DNA of 64,000 nt from an uncultured Eubacterium sp. Lineage in GTDB: Bacteria > Bacillota > Clostridia > Oscillospirales > Acutalibacteraceae. Shown piece after piece: positions 32,433-41,645 of the stretch. The notes below the pieces were generated by a model. The model was not told the DNA's origin. It was given only the letters and a program-made list of their open reading frames with translations, and did no database searches. Numbering within the stretch: the stretch's first letter is position 1; each line of letters opens with the position of its first letter. The stretch spans positions 112,425 to 176,424 of the forward strand of contig CALWHV010000001.1 of NCBI GenBank assembly GCA_944380545.1, written 5' to 3'. The position numbers and the translations under genes are program-made.

Positions 32433-34250
32433 TTATTCAACGGTTACGGATTTTGCAAGATTTCTGGGCTTGTCGATGGGCAGGCCCTTTTCCTTTGCCG
32501 TGTAATACGCCAAAAGCTGAAGCGGCACGGCTTCAAGCAGCGGCGCGAACAGGGGTATCGTATCGGGATACGGTATCACTCGCGCGTGGCGCGAAAGCTC
32601 CCGCTCAAGCCCCTCGGGCGCAAGCAGCGTTGCCCGCGCTCCGCGCGTTATCACCTCTCGGATGTTTGAAAGCGTTTTCGGCGCAGCCGCCCTGCTGCCT
32701 ATGAGCCCGATGCAGGGCGTGCCCTCCTCAATAAGGCTTATCGTGCCGTGCTTAAGCTCGCTCGCCGCGCAGCCTATGCAGTTTATATAGCTTATCTCCT
32801 TTAGCTTCAGCGCGCCCTCCAGCGCGGCGGCGTAATCCGCGTTCCTGCCGAGGAAAAAGCACAGCTCGGCGCTTTTCAGCTCGTCGGCAAGGCTTTGTAT
32901 CTCGTCGTGCGCCTCAAGTATCCTCTCTATCTTCTGCGGAAGGCGGAGGCACATATCAACGGCGATTTTTGCAAAAACGGGGGATATGGCGCCGCGGCAG
33001 AGCGCCGCGTGCAAGCACAGCATATCAAGCATAACGCATTGGCATGTGAACGCCTTTGTGGTGGCAACGGCCGTTTCCGTGCCGGCAAGCGTCAGCAGCC
33101 TGCCGCCGCTCATACGCGCAACGGAGCTTTGCTCCACATTCACAACCGAAAGCGTTTTCGCTCCCCGCTCACGCGCAAGCTTCAGGGCGGCAAGGCTGTC
33201 CGCCGTTTCGCCGCTCTGGCTTATTATCACCACAAGGCAGCTCTCGTCAAGCACGGGGCTTTCGTAGCGAAATTCGCCGGCGTATTCCGCAAAGCAGGGG
33301 ATAAGCGCCGTTTTTTCAAAAAAGTATTTCGCCATAAGCGCCGCGTGGTAGGCGGAGCCGCAGCCCACGAGATATATTCTTGAAAGCCGCCTGAAATCCT
33401 CGCTTGAAAGCCCTATGTCGGGCAGCCTTATCCCGTTTTCGTCCGTAACGCTTTCAAGTGTGGCGGCAACAGCCGCGGGCTGCTCGTAAATCTCCTTGAG
33501 CATAAAATGCTCAAAGCCGTTTTTTTCGCTTATCCCGCCGGCTTTGCCAAGGCTGCGGAGCGGCTTTTCCATCGGCGAAAAATCAGCGCCGTAAAACTCC
33601 GCGCCGCTCTTTGTCAGCCGCGCCGCCTCGCCGTCCTCAAGCACGGCTGCCTCGCTTGCAAATTCGGAGAGGGGAGCGGGGTCGGAGCAGATAAAGCAGC
33701 CGCCCGCGCCGCGCCCCACAAGCAGGGGCGAGCCGTTTTTTGCGCAGTAGAGCGCGTCCGGCTCTTCCGTGCAGATTATCCCCAGCGCGTAGGAGCCTTT
33801 CAGCAGCGGCAGCGTCTTTTTTATCGCCTCAAGCGCGCTGCCCGTGTAGTTTAGCTCCAGAAGCTTAGGTATCACCTCGGTGTCCGTTTCCGAGGTGAAC
33901 GAAAAGCCGCTCATCAAAAGGCTCTCCTTAAGCTCCGCCGCGTTTTCTATTATTCCGTTGTGGACCACGGCAAATCGGCGGCTCAGCTGCGGGTGGGCGT
34001 TCGCCTTGCTTGCCGCGCCGTGCGTTGCCCAGCGCGTGTGCCCTATGCCCAGCGAGCCCTCGGGCGCGCCGGAGCGCAGCTTGTTTTCAAGATTCTTTAT
34101 CTCTCCCACGGCTTTTACAACGCCCAGCCCGTTTTTGCCGAGCACGCCTATTCCGCCGCTGTCGTACCCGCGGTATTCCAGCCCCTTAAGCCCTTTTATC
34201 AAAGCTCCCGCCGCGCCGCTCACGCCCACGCAGCCTATGATTCCGCACAT
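32433..34250 (-). CDS. glmS: Glutamine-fructose-6-phosphate aminotransferase (GlmS)
   Basis: 605 residues. The start is the ATG at 34250, because the cysteine after it (MCGIIG) must become the N-terminal nucleophile of the glutaminase domain; the upstream in-frame ATG at 34265 would add five residues and block this. Glutaminase motifs: GYDSGGIGV, GHTRWATHG, VHNGIIEN, ETDTEV. Two SIS domains hold GCGSAYHAALMAKYFFE (about 300), SQSGETADSLAAL (about 350), GRNADYAAALEGALKLKE and the C-terminal PRNLAKSVTVE that closes the active site. Makes glucosamine-6-P for peptidoglycan. The 21-base gap to spoIIE leaves no room for a glmS ribozyme. Confidence 0.96.
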   Translation of the reverse strand: MCGIIGCVGVSGAAGALIKGLKGLEYRGYDSGGIGVLGKNGLGVVKAVGEIKNLENKLRSGAPEGSLGIGHTRWATHGAASKANAHPQLSRRFAVVHNGIIENAAELKESLLMSGFSFTSETDTEVIPKLLELNYTGSALEAIKKTLPLLKGSYALGIICTEEPDALYCAKNGSPLLVGRGAGGCFICSDPAPLSEFASEAAVLEDGEAARLTKSGAEFYGADFSPMEKPLRSLGKAGGISEKNGFEHFMLKEIYEQPAAVAATLESVTDENGIRLPDIGLSSEDFRRLSRIYLVGCGSAYHAALMAKYFFEKTALIPCFAEYAGEFRYESPVLDESCLVVIISQSGETADSLAALKLARERGAKTLSVVNVEQSSVARMSGGRLLTLAGTETAVATTKAFTCQCVMLDMLCLHAALCRGAISPVFAKIAVDMCLRLPQKIERILEAHDEIQSLADELKSAELCFFLGRNADYAAALEGALKLKEISYINCIGCAASELKHGTISLIEEGTPCIGLIGSRAAAPKTLSNIREVITRGARATLLAPEGLERELSRHARVIPYPDTIPLFAPLLEAVPLQLLAYYTAKEKGLPIDKPRNLAKSVTVE

Positions 34251-34271
34251 AAGCTCATCTCCCAAACACAG

Positions 34272-36350
34272 TTAAAAATCGTTTTCGCGCCGCTTTAGTC
34301 TTGCGGCGATAACGCTGATATCGTCCTCGCGCGTGCCCCTTGCCGCCTCAAGCGCGCGGCTGAGTATGTCGTCTGCAAGCTGCTGCACGCCCTCGTCCTT
34401 TTTTTCGCAGATAAGCTCGCCGAGCCACTCCGCCGAGCCCACGCCGTCGCTCGTCATAATAATAAGGTCGCCGTCGTCAAGGGCTGCGGTGCGCTTTGCA
34501 AATTCGATATCGCGCAGTATTCCCGCCGGCAGGCTTGAAAGCTCGCACTTTGTTATGCGCTTTCCCTTAACGATATATGTGGCCGGCGCGCCCGCCTTGT
34601 AAAGCTCAACATGGCCGGTAAACAGGTCCACCGCGGCGCAGTCCAGCGTGGCAAGACATTCGTCCGCGGATTTGACGAGCAGTGCGGAATTGACTATCTT
34701 CAGCGCGCTGTCAAACCCGAAGCCGGAGCTCAGCAGGCGCGAGAGCAGCCCCGCGCCCATCGCGCCCTCTATTGCAGCCCTGCCGCCCTGACCCATACCG
34801 TCGCTGATTATAAGCACGCTCCTGCCGTGCGTGTCGTTCACCGTTCGCAGCGCGTCGCCGCAGAGCGGGCCCTCCGCGCTGTGCTGGGCAAAGCCCACCT
34901 CAAGGGAATATGCGGTCCTTTCCGTGAAGCAGACGCAGGTTTCGCCGCCGTTATACGAAACGGAGCTTTTTTCAAGGCAGCGCCTGCACGCCTTTGAAAT
35001 CTCCTGCTGCGCCGCATCGTCAAAGCCCGTCTCCCTGCCGGGGGCGAGTATCTGCGCCCTGACGCGGCCGTATTTATCCTCCGTAACGCAGACGCTTTTG
35101 GGGAATATCCCGCGCTCGGCAAGCGATTGCCTCACCCGCTCGGCGGAGACGGAATCAAAATATTCTGCCTCGTCAAATTCCCTTGCAAGGTCGCCCAACA
35201 TTCCGGCAACGGAGCCGAACTGGTCGGCTGCCACAAGGCGCATCTCGTTTGCCTTTTCGTCGCGCACGCCGCAGCCGCCGAGCGCGGCGATCCTTTCGCT
35301 GACCTCGGAAACATTGCGGCTTATCTGCTCCACAGCGCTTTCGGCAACGCGCAGGCGCATAACAAGGCTTTGGCGCAGCGAGCCGTCCGGCGAGGCGCTC
35401 TGCCCCGTTCTGAAATAATCGCGTATCTTATCCTCTATCACGCGCGGGCAGGCGAGCGACAGCAGGCATGCCGCCGCGGCTTCAAAAAAATACATCGCGC
35501 CCGCGCCCGCCGCGGTGGTGAAAAGCGCGAACGAAAGCGCAAACGAAAATACGCAAGCCGCCGCGCCGTAGCTGCAAAAAAGGCAGGCGGTCAGCGCACA
35601 AAAGCCGTAAGCGCCCGTTAAGAACACCTCGCCGTTTCCGGCAAGGGAAAAGGCAAAGCCGCAGCAAAGCGCAAGCATAATGCCTATCTTATCCGAACCG
35701 AAGCGCACCGTAAGCAGCACGGCAAGCGCCGCGGCGCACCTTGCCGGTGAAAAACCGCCTATCTCAAGGCTTGAAAGGCTCATAAAAAGCAGCGCTGCCG
35801 CCGCCGCAAGGCACGCAAGGTCCGATGCGGGCAGGGCACGGCTCCTGAGCCTGCGGGGCGTGCAGCCAAGCGCCCTTGTAAAAAAGAACGCGCCGCCCGC
35901 GCCGAGTATGCTCTGGGCTGCCGTGAGCGCCATATCCTGCGCCGTGCCGCCCGTTTTTATATCGGCAACGATTCCCGTGGCAAACACGCACAAAAACGAA
36001 AGCCCCGCGGGCAGAAAGATATTTTCGCGCGCCGAGGCAAGGTCAAGCGCCAGCGTGCCCAAAAGCGCAAGCAAAACGGCAGCCGCGCAGCGCGGAAAAT
36101 CCTGCGGCGCGAATATCAGAAAGCCCAGCGCGCCGCCGAGCGCGCAGGCAAAATAATTTTTGCCCGACGCCGCCGTTATCAGCGAAACCGCAAGGGGCGA
36201 AACGCCGCCCAGCGCCCTGCCCTGAGCCAGAACAAGCGCCGCGGCAAAATAGGCGGCGTTCAAAAGCGCCGATCTTGTGCGCGCGCTTTTAAGATTCTGC
36301 CTTACCGCCTTGAGCTTTTCGTTTTTAACAGCCGTTTTCATCTTTTTCAC
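34272..36350 (-). CDS. spoIIE: Stage II sporulation protein E (SpoIIE phosphatase)
   Basis: 692 residues, GTG at 36350 or ATG at 36341. About ten hydrophobic helices in residues 30-310 anchor it to the polar septum, followed by a regulatory region and a PP2C phosphatase (about 480-690) with SAEGPLCGDAL, IISDGMGQGGRAA (metal aspartate), DGDLIIMTSDGVG and REDDISVIAARL. It dephosphorylates SpoIIAA to release sigma-F in the forespore. The promoter resembles Spo0A-activated ones. glmS is only 21 bases downstream on the same strand. Confidence 0.93.
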   Translation of the reverse strand: MKKMKTAVKNEKLKAVRQNLKSARTRSALLNAAYFAAALVLAQGRALGGVSPLAVSLITAASGKNYFACALGGALGFLIFAPQDFPRCAAAVLLALLGTLALDLASARENIFLPAGLSFLCVFATGIVADIKTGGTAQDMALTAAQSILGAGGAFFFTRALGCTPRRLRSRALPASDLACLAAAAALLFMSLSSLEIGGFSPARCAAALAVLLTVRFGSDKIGIMLALCCGFAFSLAGNGEVFLTGAYGFCALTACLFCSYGAAACVFSFALSFALFTTAAGAGAMYFFEAAAACLLSLACPRVIEDKIRDYFRTGQSASPDGSLRQSLVMRLRVAESAVEQISRNVSEVSERIAALGGCGVRDEKANEMRLVAADQFGSVAGMLGDLAREFDEAEYFDSVSAERVRQSLAERGIFPKSVCVTEDKYGRVRAQILAPGRETGFDDAAQQEISKACRRCLEKSSVSYNGGETCVCFTERTAYSLEVGFAQHSAEGPLCGDALRTVNDTHGRSVLIISDGMGQGGRAAIEGAMGAGLLSRLLSSGFGFDSALKIVNSALLVKSADECLATLDCAAVDLFTGHVELYKAGAPATYIVKGKRITKCELSSLPAGILRDIEFAKRTAALDDGDLIIMTSDGVGSAEWLGELICEKKDEGVQQLADDILSRALEAARGTREDDISVIAARLKRRENDF

Positions 36351-36378
36351 ATCCGTTTCGCCGCAGGTTCGTGAAAAG

Positions 36379-36411
36379 ATTATATCCCGCCTTTTGCAAA
36401 AAATTTGTCAT
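36379..36411 (-). promoter_or_regulatory. Spo0A-type promoter of spoIIE
   Basis: Minus strand ATGACA and TATAAT with an unusually long 21-base spacer. TGACAAA, a 0A-box-like sequence, overlaps the -35 box. Bacillus spoIIE and spoIIG promoters have this same long spacing and are activated by Spo0A. Confidence 0.6.
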
Positions 36412-36431
36412 ATCCTTGCTCGGCGCGAAGA

Positions 36432-36465
36432 AATAAAAAAGCGGCTCTCCTGCGGGAGAGCCGCT
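36432..36465 (-). terminator. Intrinsic terminator of the ABC exporter operon
   Basis: AGCGGCTCTCC/GGAGAGCCGCT perfect 11-bp stem, four-base loop, TTTTTTA tail on the minus strand. Confidence 0.93.
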
Positions 36466-36478
36466 CGGATTGATTTGC

Positions 36479-38386
36479 TCAGGCGGTTTCGTCAAAATTG
36501 CCGGTGTAAAGCTGGTAATATTTGCCCTTTTGGGCGATAAGGTCGTCGTGGCTGCCGCGCTCGATTATCCTGCCGTGCTCAAGCACCATTATGCAGTCCG
36601 CGTTCTTGACGGTTGAAAGGCGGTGCGCGATAACAAAGGTGGTGCGCCCTTTCATAAGCGCGTCCATACCGCGCTGAACAAGCTCCTCCGTTCTTGTGTC
36701 TATCGAGGAGGTAGCCTCGTCAAGAATAAGCACGGGCGGGTCCGCAACCGCCGCTCTTGCAATGGCAAGAAGCTGGCACTGACCCTGCGAAAGGTTGCCG
36801 CCGTCGCCGTCTATCATAGTATTGTAGCCGTCCGGCAGGCGCGATATAAAGCCGTGCGCGTTTGCAAGCTTCGCCGCGGCGATGCATTCCTCGTCTGTGG
36901 CGTCCGTTTTGCCGTAGCGGATATTGTCCATAATCGTGCCGGTGAAGAGGTGAGTGTCCTGAAGCACTATGCCCAGCGTGCGGCGCAGGTCGGGCTTCTT
37001 TATCTTGGTGATATTGATGCCGTCGTATCTTATCTTGCCGTCCTGAATGTCGTAAAACCTGTTGATAAGGTTGGTTATCGTGGTCTTGCCCGCGCCCGTG
37101 GAGCCGACAAATGCGATCTTCTGGCCCGGCTCGGCAAACAGCTTTATGTCGTGCAGCACCATTTTATCGTCCGTGTAGCCGAAATCAACGCCGTCCAGCA
37201 CAACCGCGCCCTCAAGCTTTTGGTAGGTAACGGTGCCGTTCGCCTTGTGCGGGTGCTTCCACGCCCACACGCCGGTGCGGTGGTCCGCCTCGGAAAGCGT
37301 GCCGTCCGGATTTTCAACGGCGTTAACCATTTCAACATAGCCGTTATCCTCCTCCGGCTTTTCGTCAAACAGGGCGAAAACGCGCTTCGTGCCGGCAACC
37401 GCCATTATAATGGAGTTCATCTGCTGGCTTATCTGCGCTATCGGCTGGCTGAAGCTCTTGTTAAGGCCGAGAAACGCCACAACGGTGCCCACCGTGACGC
37501 CCGCAACGCCCACCGCGCCGCCTACGCCGAGCGCAAGAGCCGCGCCCACGGCTGCGCAGAGCACATAGCTTAAGTTGCCGATGTTTACATTTACGGGCAT
37601 CATCATATTGGCGTATTTGTGCGCTTTATAGGAGCTGAAGCGCAGCTTTTCGTTTATCTCGTGAAAATCCTGCTTCGCCTGCTCCTCGTGGCAGAATACC
37701 TTAACCACCTTCTGCCCGTCGAGCATTTCCTCTATAAAGCCGTCCACCTCGCCTATTGCCTGCTGCTGCTTGTCAAAATACATTCCGGAGCGCTGGGTGA
37801 ACTTTCTTGTTACTATCAGCATAACGCAGCTCATCAAAACGGTTATCGCCGCAAGCACGATATTCATTCTTATCATTGCAACAAGCGAGAAGATAAGCGT
37901 TATCAGGGAGTTGAATATCTGGGGTATGCTCTGGCTGATAAGCTGGCGCATCGTGTCTATATCGTTTGTGTAAACGCTCATTATGTCGCCGTGCTGGTGC
38001 GTGTCGAAATATTTTATCGGCAGCTTTTCCATATTTGAAAAAAGGTCTGTTCTCATCCTCGTCATTGTGCCCTGGGTCACATTTACCATTATTCTTGAAT
38101 AGATAAAGGAGGAAACGATGCCCACGCCGTATAAAACGCCCACCTTTATCAGCGCCTCGGCAAGGCCGCTGAAATCGTTTGAGCCGCTTGTAAGCATCGG
38201 GGTGATGTAATCGTCAACGAGCGACTGGATAAACACCATTCCCTGCATCTGCGCAAAGGCGGAGATGAAGATGCAGATAACGACGAACAGCATTGAAAGC
38301 TTATTGACCTTTATCATATATTTGAGCAGGCGAGCAAGCGACGAGGCGCCGTTTTTAAGATTGCTTTTAACATTTATATTGTTCAT
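36479..38386 (-). CDS. ABC exporter half-transporter (second subunit)
   Basis: 635 residues: six membrane helices (about 25-335) and an ATPase domain. The ATPase has Walker A FVGSTGAGKTTITNL (about 425), signature LSQGQCQLLAIARA, Walker B VLILDEATSSIDTRTEE with the catalytic glutamate, and AHRLSTV. The signature motif is LSQGQ rather than LSGGQ. About 60 extra residues (DEKPEEDNGYV...HKANGTVTY) sit before the ATPase. With the 38401 gene it forms a heterodimeric multidrug/peptide exporter; the partner carries the degenerate catalytic site. The two genes are 14 bases apart. Confidence 0.9.
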   Translation of the reverse strand: MNNINVKSNLKNGASSLARLLKYMIKVNKLSMLFVVICIFISAFAQMQGMVFIQSLVDDYITPMLTSGSNDFSGLAEALIKVGVLYGVGIVSSFIYSRIMVNVTQGTMTRMRTDLFSNMEKLPIKYFDTHQHGDIMSVYTNDIDTMRQLISQSIPQIFNSLITLIFSLVAMIRMNIVLAAITVLMSCVMLIVTRKFTQRSGMYFDKQQQAIGEVDGFIEEMLDGQKVVKVFCHEEQAKQDFHEINEKLRFSSYKAHKYANMMMPVNVNIGNLSYVLCAAVGAALALGVGGAVGVAGVTVGTVVAFLGLNKSFSQPIAQISQQMNSIIMAVAGTKRVFALFDEKPEEDNGYVEMVNAVENPDGTLSEADHRTGVWAWKHPHKANGTVTYQKLEGAVVLDGVDFGYTDDKMVLHDIKLFAEPGQKIAFVGSTGAGKTTITNLINRFYDIQDGKIRYDGINITKIKKPDLRRTLGIVLQDTHLFTGTIMDNIRYGKTDATDEECIAAAKLANAHGFISRLPDGYNTMIDGDGGNLSQGQCQLLAIARAAVADPPVLILDEATSSIDTRTEELVQRGMDALMKGRTTFVIAHRLSTVKNADCIMVLEHGRIIERGSHDDLIAQKGKYYQLYTGNFDETA

Positions 38387-38400
38387 AAAGCCGCGCCTCC

Positions 38401-40134
38401 TTACTGAACATCGAAATCTCCGCCGCCCTGCTGGGACTCGAAGATCTCGCTGTATATCTCGTTTGTTTTAAGCAGATTCTCGTGCGTGTCAAAGCCGTTT
38501 ATCTCGCCCTCGTCAAGCACGATTATCCTGTCTGCGTCCTTAACGCTGGAGATTCGCTGGGCAATGATTATCTTTGTGGTGTCCGGAATCTCAGCCTTGA
38601 ACGCCTCGCGTATTTTTGCGTCCGTAGCCGTGTCCACGGCGGAGGTGGAATCGTCAAGTATCAGCACCTTGGGCTTTTTGAGCAGCGCCCTTGCAATGCA
38701 AAGCCTCTGCTTCTGCCCGCCGGAAACATTGGTGCCGCCGCGCTCTATATGCGTGTTGTATTTATCCGGCATATTCTCTATAAATTCATCCGCGCAAGCC
38801 GCCTTGCAAGCCTCGATGCACTCCTCCTCGGTGGCGTTCGGGTTGCCCCACCTGAGGTTGTCAAGTATGCTGCCGGAGAAAAGCACATTCTTCTGAAGCA
38901 CAACGGAAACCTGGTCGCGCAGCGCCTCGGTGTCGTAATCGCGCACATCAACGCCGCCCACCTTAACGCTGCCGGAGCTTACATCGTAAAGCCGGCAGAT
39001 AAGATTGACAAAGCTGCTCTTGCCGCTGCCCGTGCCGCCTATGATGCCTATCGTTTCGCCGGGCTTTATGTGCAGGTCTATGTTTTTCAGGGCAAGCTTA
39101 TTACTGCCCTTTTTGTAGGAAAAGTTAACGCCGTCAAAATCAATGGCGCCGTCCCTTACCGTTTCAACGGGGTTTTCGGGGTTGGCGATGTCGGGAACCT
39201 CGGTGAGCACCTGCGATATTCTGTGAACGCTGGCGGAGCTCATCGCTATCATAACGAAAACCATGCTGAGCATCATAAGGCTCATAAGTATCTGCATTAT
39301 GTATGAAAGCAGGGTGGTGAGGTTGCCTGTGCTCATCTCGCCTGCAACGATATAATGCGCCGCGAGCCACGCCACGGCGATGGTGCAGCCGTAAACGCAC
39401 AGCATAAGCGCGGGGTTGTTGAGCGTGAGCAGACCCTCCGCCTTAACGAAAAGGCGCTTCATTGCGTTTACCGATTTTTCAAACTTCTTTACCTCGTGCT
39501 CCTCGCGCACATATGCCTTAACCACGCGTATGGCGGAGATGTTTTCCTGTATATCGGCGTTTACGCGGTCATAGGTGTCAAACGCCTTGTCAAAATAATT
39601 CATCGCAAGTTTTATCATTATTGCAAGCCCGCCGCCGAGGGCGATTATTGCAATGAAGAAAACAAGGCTTATCTCCCTGCTGATGAAAAAGCACATCAGC
39701 CAGCTGAATATCAGCATCAGCGGGGCGCGCGTGGCTATTCTGAGCGTCATCATATAAGCCATCTGGATGTTTGTAACATCCGTGGTCATCCTTGTAACAA
39801 GGCTGGGCGTGCTGAATTTATCTATGTTTGCAAAGGAAAAGGTCTGTATCTTATCGTATATCCCCTGCCTCAGATTTGCGCCGAAGCCGGAGGACGCCCT
39901 TGCAACATAGCGACCGCCCATCGCGCCGAAATAAAGGCTGAGCCCCGCCATAACAAGCATAACGCCGCCGTAGATATAAACATTGTTTATATTGCCGGCC
40001 TGTATGCCCCTGTCTATTATGAAGGAGGTTATGAACGGAAGCAGCACCTCCATAAATACCTCCAGCATTGTGAAGAATATCGTTAAAAACGAATCCTTCT
40101 TGTAATTTTTAACGAATTTCAGAATGTTTTTCAA
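38401..40134 (-). CDS. ABC exporter half-transporter (first subunit, degenerate ATPase site)
   Basis: 577 residues: six membrane helices (about 15-300) and an ATPase domain with Walker A IIGGTGSGKSSFVNL (about 370), signature VSGGQKQRLCIARALL, and Walker B VLILDDSTSAVD. The residue after the Walker B aspartate is D, not the catalytic E, the hallmark of the non-hydrolysing site in heterodimeric exporters such as BmrCD or LmrCD. Partner is the 36479 product. It starts three bases after the MarR gene ends, so exporter and regulator are one operon. Confidence 0.9.
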   Translation of the reverse strand: MKNILKFVKNYKKDSFLTIFFTMLEVFMEVLLPFITSFIIDRGIQAGNINNVYIYGGVMLVMAGLSLYFGAMGGRYVARASSGFGANLRQGIYDKIQTFSFANIDKFSTPSLVTRMTTDVTNIQMAYMMTLRIATRAPLMLIFSWLMCFFISREISLVFFIAIIALGGGLAIMIKLAMNYFDKAFDTYDRVNADIQENISAIRVVKAYVREEHEVKKFEKSVNAMKRLFVKAEGLLTLNNPALMLCVYGCTIAVAWLAAHYIVAGEMSTGNLTTLLSYIMQILMSLMMLSMVFVMIAMSSASVHRISQVLTEVPDIANPENPVETVRDGAIDFDGVNFSYKKGSNKLALKNIDLHIKPGETIGIIGGTGSGKSSFVNLICRLYDVSSGSVKVGGVDVRDYDTEALRDQVSVVLQKNVLFSGSILDNLRWGNPNATEEECIEACKAACADEFIENMPDKYNTHIERGGTNVSGGQKQRLCIARALLKKPKVLILDDSTSAVDTATDAKIREAFKAEIPDTTKIIIAQRISSVKDADRIIVLDEGEINGFDTHENLLKTNEIYSEIFESQQGGGDFDVQ

Positions 40135-40137
40135 ATG

Positions 40138-40653
40138 CTATTCCTCCTTATCGTTGTAGCTTTTAAGCGCCGCGCGCGCACGGCTCACCGCAAGCTGCTG
40201 AAACTCAAGCGCCGCCGCAAGCTTATCGGGCGGCACATCGCCGTAAAGCTGCGCCGCTATATCGGTAAATTCATTGCCCAGCGCGCTTTTAACACGCATT
40301 GCCTTTTGCGTGGGCACCACCTTTTTGCACCGGCTGTCGCCCTCAAGCGTTTCAAGCGCTATAAAGCCCTTGGCGTAAAGCCGCTTAAGGATGGCGGAAA
40401 CGGTGCTTTTAGAGGTGTCCATAAACTCGATTAGCTTGCCGGTGTTCAGCCCGCCGTTTTCGCACACATACATCAGCGCAACGCCCTGAATACCCGTCAG
40501 GCCGAACTTGCGCGTGCGCATATCCATATATTTGCCAATGAGGTTTGAAAGCTCCTTATTGAGCCTTATCATTTTCTGGCACGGGTCTATTTTTATCACC
40601 TCTTTAAAAGTAAGCAAGCAAACGATACGCAGGCTTACTTTTTTTTGCTGCAT
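40138..40653 (-). CDS. MarR-family transcriptional regulator
   Basis: Up to 171 residues; winged helix with GLTGIQGVALMYVCENGGLNTGKLIEFMDTSKSTVSAILKRLYAKGFI (about residues 50-95) and wing EGDSRCKKVVPTQ. It is the first gene of the exporter operon and probably represses it until a drug binds, as for other MarR-ABC pairs. The start is uncertain: the ATG at 40653 has no ribosome site; a GTG at 40599 and an ATG at 40572 are alternatives. The leader between them holds AAAAGTAAGC/GCTTACTTTT, an inverted repeat that could be its own operator. Confidence 0.8.
   Translation of the reverse strand: MQQKKVSLRIVCLLTFKEVIKIDPCQKMIRLNKELSNLIGKYMDMRTRKFGLTGIQGVALMYVCENGGLNTGKLIEFMDTSKSTVSAILKRLYAKGFIALETLEGDSRCKKVVPTQKAMRVKSALGNEFTDIAAQLYGDVPPDKLAAALEFQQLAVSRARAALKSYNDKEE
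40609..40644. promoter_or_regulatory. Inverted repeat in the MarR leader, possible operator
   Basis: AAAAGTAAGC (minus strand near 40618) and GCTTACTTTT (near 40635) are exact reverse complements separated by a G+C-poor centre. It sits in the leader of the MarR gene, where autoregulators bind. Confidence 0.4.
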
Positions 40654-40700
40654 AATATATATACCATAAAAAAGCTTGATTTACAAATAAAAATAGTTTA

Positions 40701-40727
40701 TTATCTATAAAGAATGTTTATAGATAA
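40701..40727. promoter_or_regulatory. Perfect 11-bp inverted repeat between divergent regulators, LysR-type operator candidate
   Basis: TTATCTATAAA and TTTATAGATAA flank a five-base centre. It contains the T-N11-A arrangement that LysR proteins bind, and lies 39 bases before the LysR start and between the divergent marR and lysR promoters. Confidence 0.6.
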
Positions 40728-40765
40728 AACAATAATTGTTAAATGATTAACGAGGTGGATGCAGG

Positions 40766-41644
40766 ATGAACACGGTGCAGCTTGAATGTTTTATGGAGGT
40801 TGCGGCAACGCTGAATTTCTCGCGAGCGGCGGAGAATCTGAGGATGACGCAGCCCGCGGTGAGCCATCAGATAAATTCGCTTGAGGCGGAGCTCGGCACA
40901 AAGCTTTTCAACCGCACAAGCAAAAGCGTGGAGCTCACGCGCGACGGGATACGGTTTATCGGTCCGGCGTCGGACGCGCTTAAGATACTTAACACGGCGC
41001 GAACAAGAATAAAGGATAAAAGCGCCGCCGAGGTGCTGCCGCTCGGCATAGTCTGCCGTGAGGCGAGGGAGAGCAGGGTGCTGCCGCCCGTTATAGAAAG
41101 CCTTTGCGCCCGGATGCCGCGCTTCAGGCCCGTGGTTAAGATAGCGCCGTTTATGCCCGTTGATTCGCTTGCGGAAAACGAAACGGCGGATGTTATTTTT
41201 TCGTTCAGGGAAGACGCGCCCGCGCGCTCAAGGATAGTGTATAAGGAGCTAAAGCGCTGCCGGCTGTGCTGCGTGTGCGCCCCCTCCTCGCCGCTGGCGG
41301 CTAAAAGCTCGCTCAAAACAGCCGAGCTGCACGGCGAAAATATCGCGCTGATACAGCGCCAGCGCTCCGTGCCGGAGATATACAAGGTGGTGACGAGCGC
41401 CTCCGCAACGCTCAAACAGAGCCAGATATTTCTTTGCGACAGCTACGACTGCGCGCGGCCGCTTGTTGCCGCGGGGCTTTGCTACTGCGTGATGCCGGAG
41501 CTGCCGGCAAAAAAAGAAGAGGGACTCGAATACATACCCATATCCGATTCCTCTTCCGTTTCCTTCGGGATATATTATTCCACCTTAAAAACAAATCCCG
41601 TGCTCAAAAGCTTTGTTGAAACCGCCGTTGCAACGCTTAGATAG
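40766..41644 (+). CDS. LysR-family transcriptional regulator
   Basis: 292 residues. N-terminal winged HTH: LECFMEVAATLNFSRAAENLRMTQPAVSHQINSLEAELGTKLFNRTSKSVELT (residues 6-58), then a substrate-binding periplasmic-type domain (VLPLGIVCREARESR on). Activator or repressor; the effector is unknown. The gene is divergent from the marR-ABC operon and convergent with the YhcH-family gene, which it ends one base before. The palindrome at 40701 is its likely binding site. Confidence 0.88.
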   Translation: MNTVQLECFMEVAATLNFSRAAENLRMTQPAVSHQINSLEAELGTKLFNRTSKSVELTRDGIRFIGPASDALKILNTARTRIKDKSAAEVLPLGIVCREARESRVLPPVIESLCARMPRFRPVVKIAPFMPVDSLAENETADVIFSFREDAPARSRIVYKELKRCRLCCVCAPSSPLAAKSSLKTAELHGENIALIQRQRSVPEIYKVVTSASATLKQSQIFLCDSYDCARPLVAAGLCYCVMPELPAKKEEGLEYIPISDSSSVSFGIYYSTLKTNPVLKSFVETAVATLR

Positions 41645-41645
41645 C

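Noticed and set aside
34251..34271. glmS ribozyme upstream of glmS
   Set aside because: Only 21 bases separate spoIIE and glmS, too few for the ribozyme, and no core motif is present.
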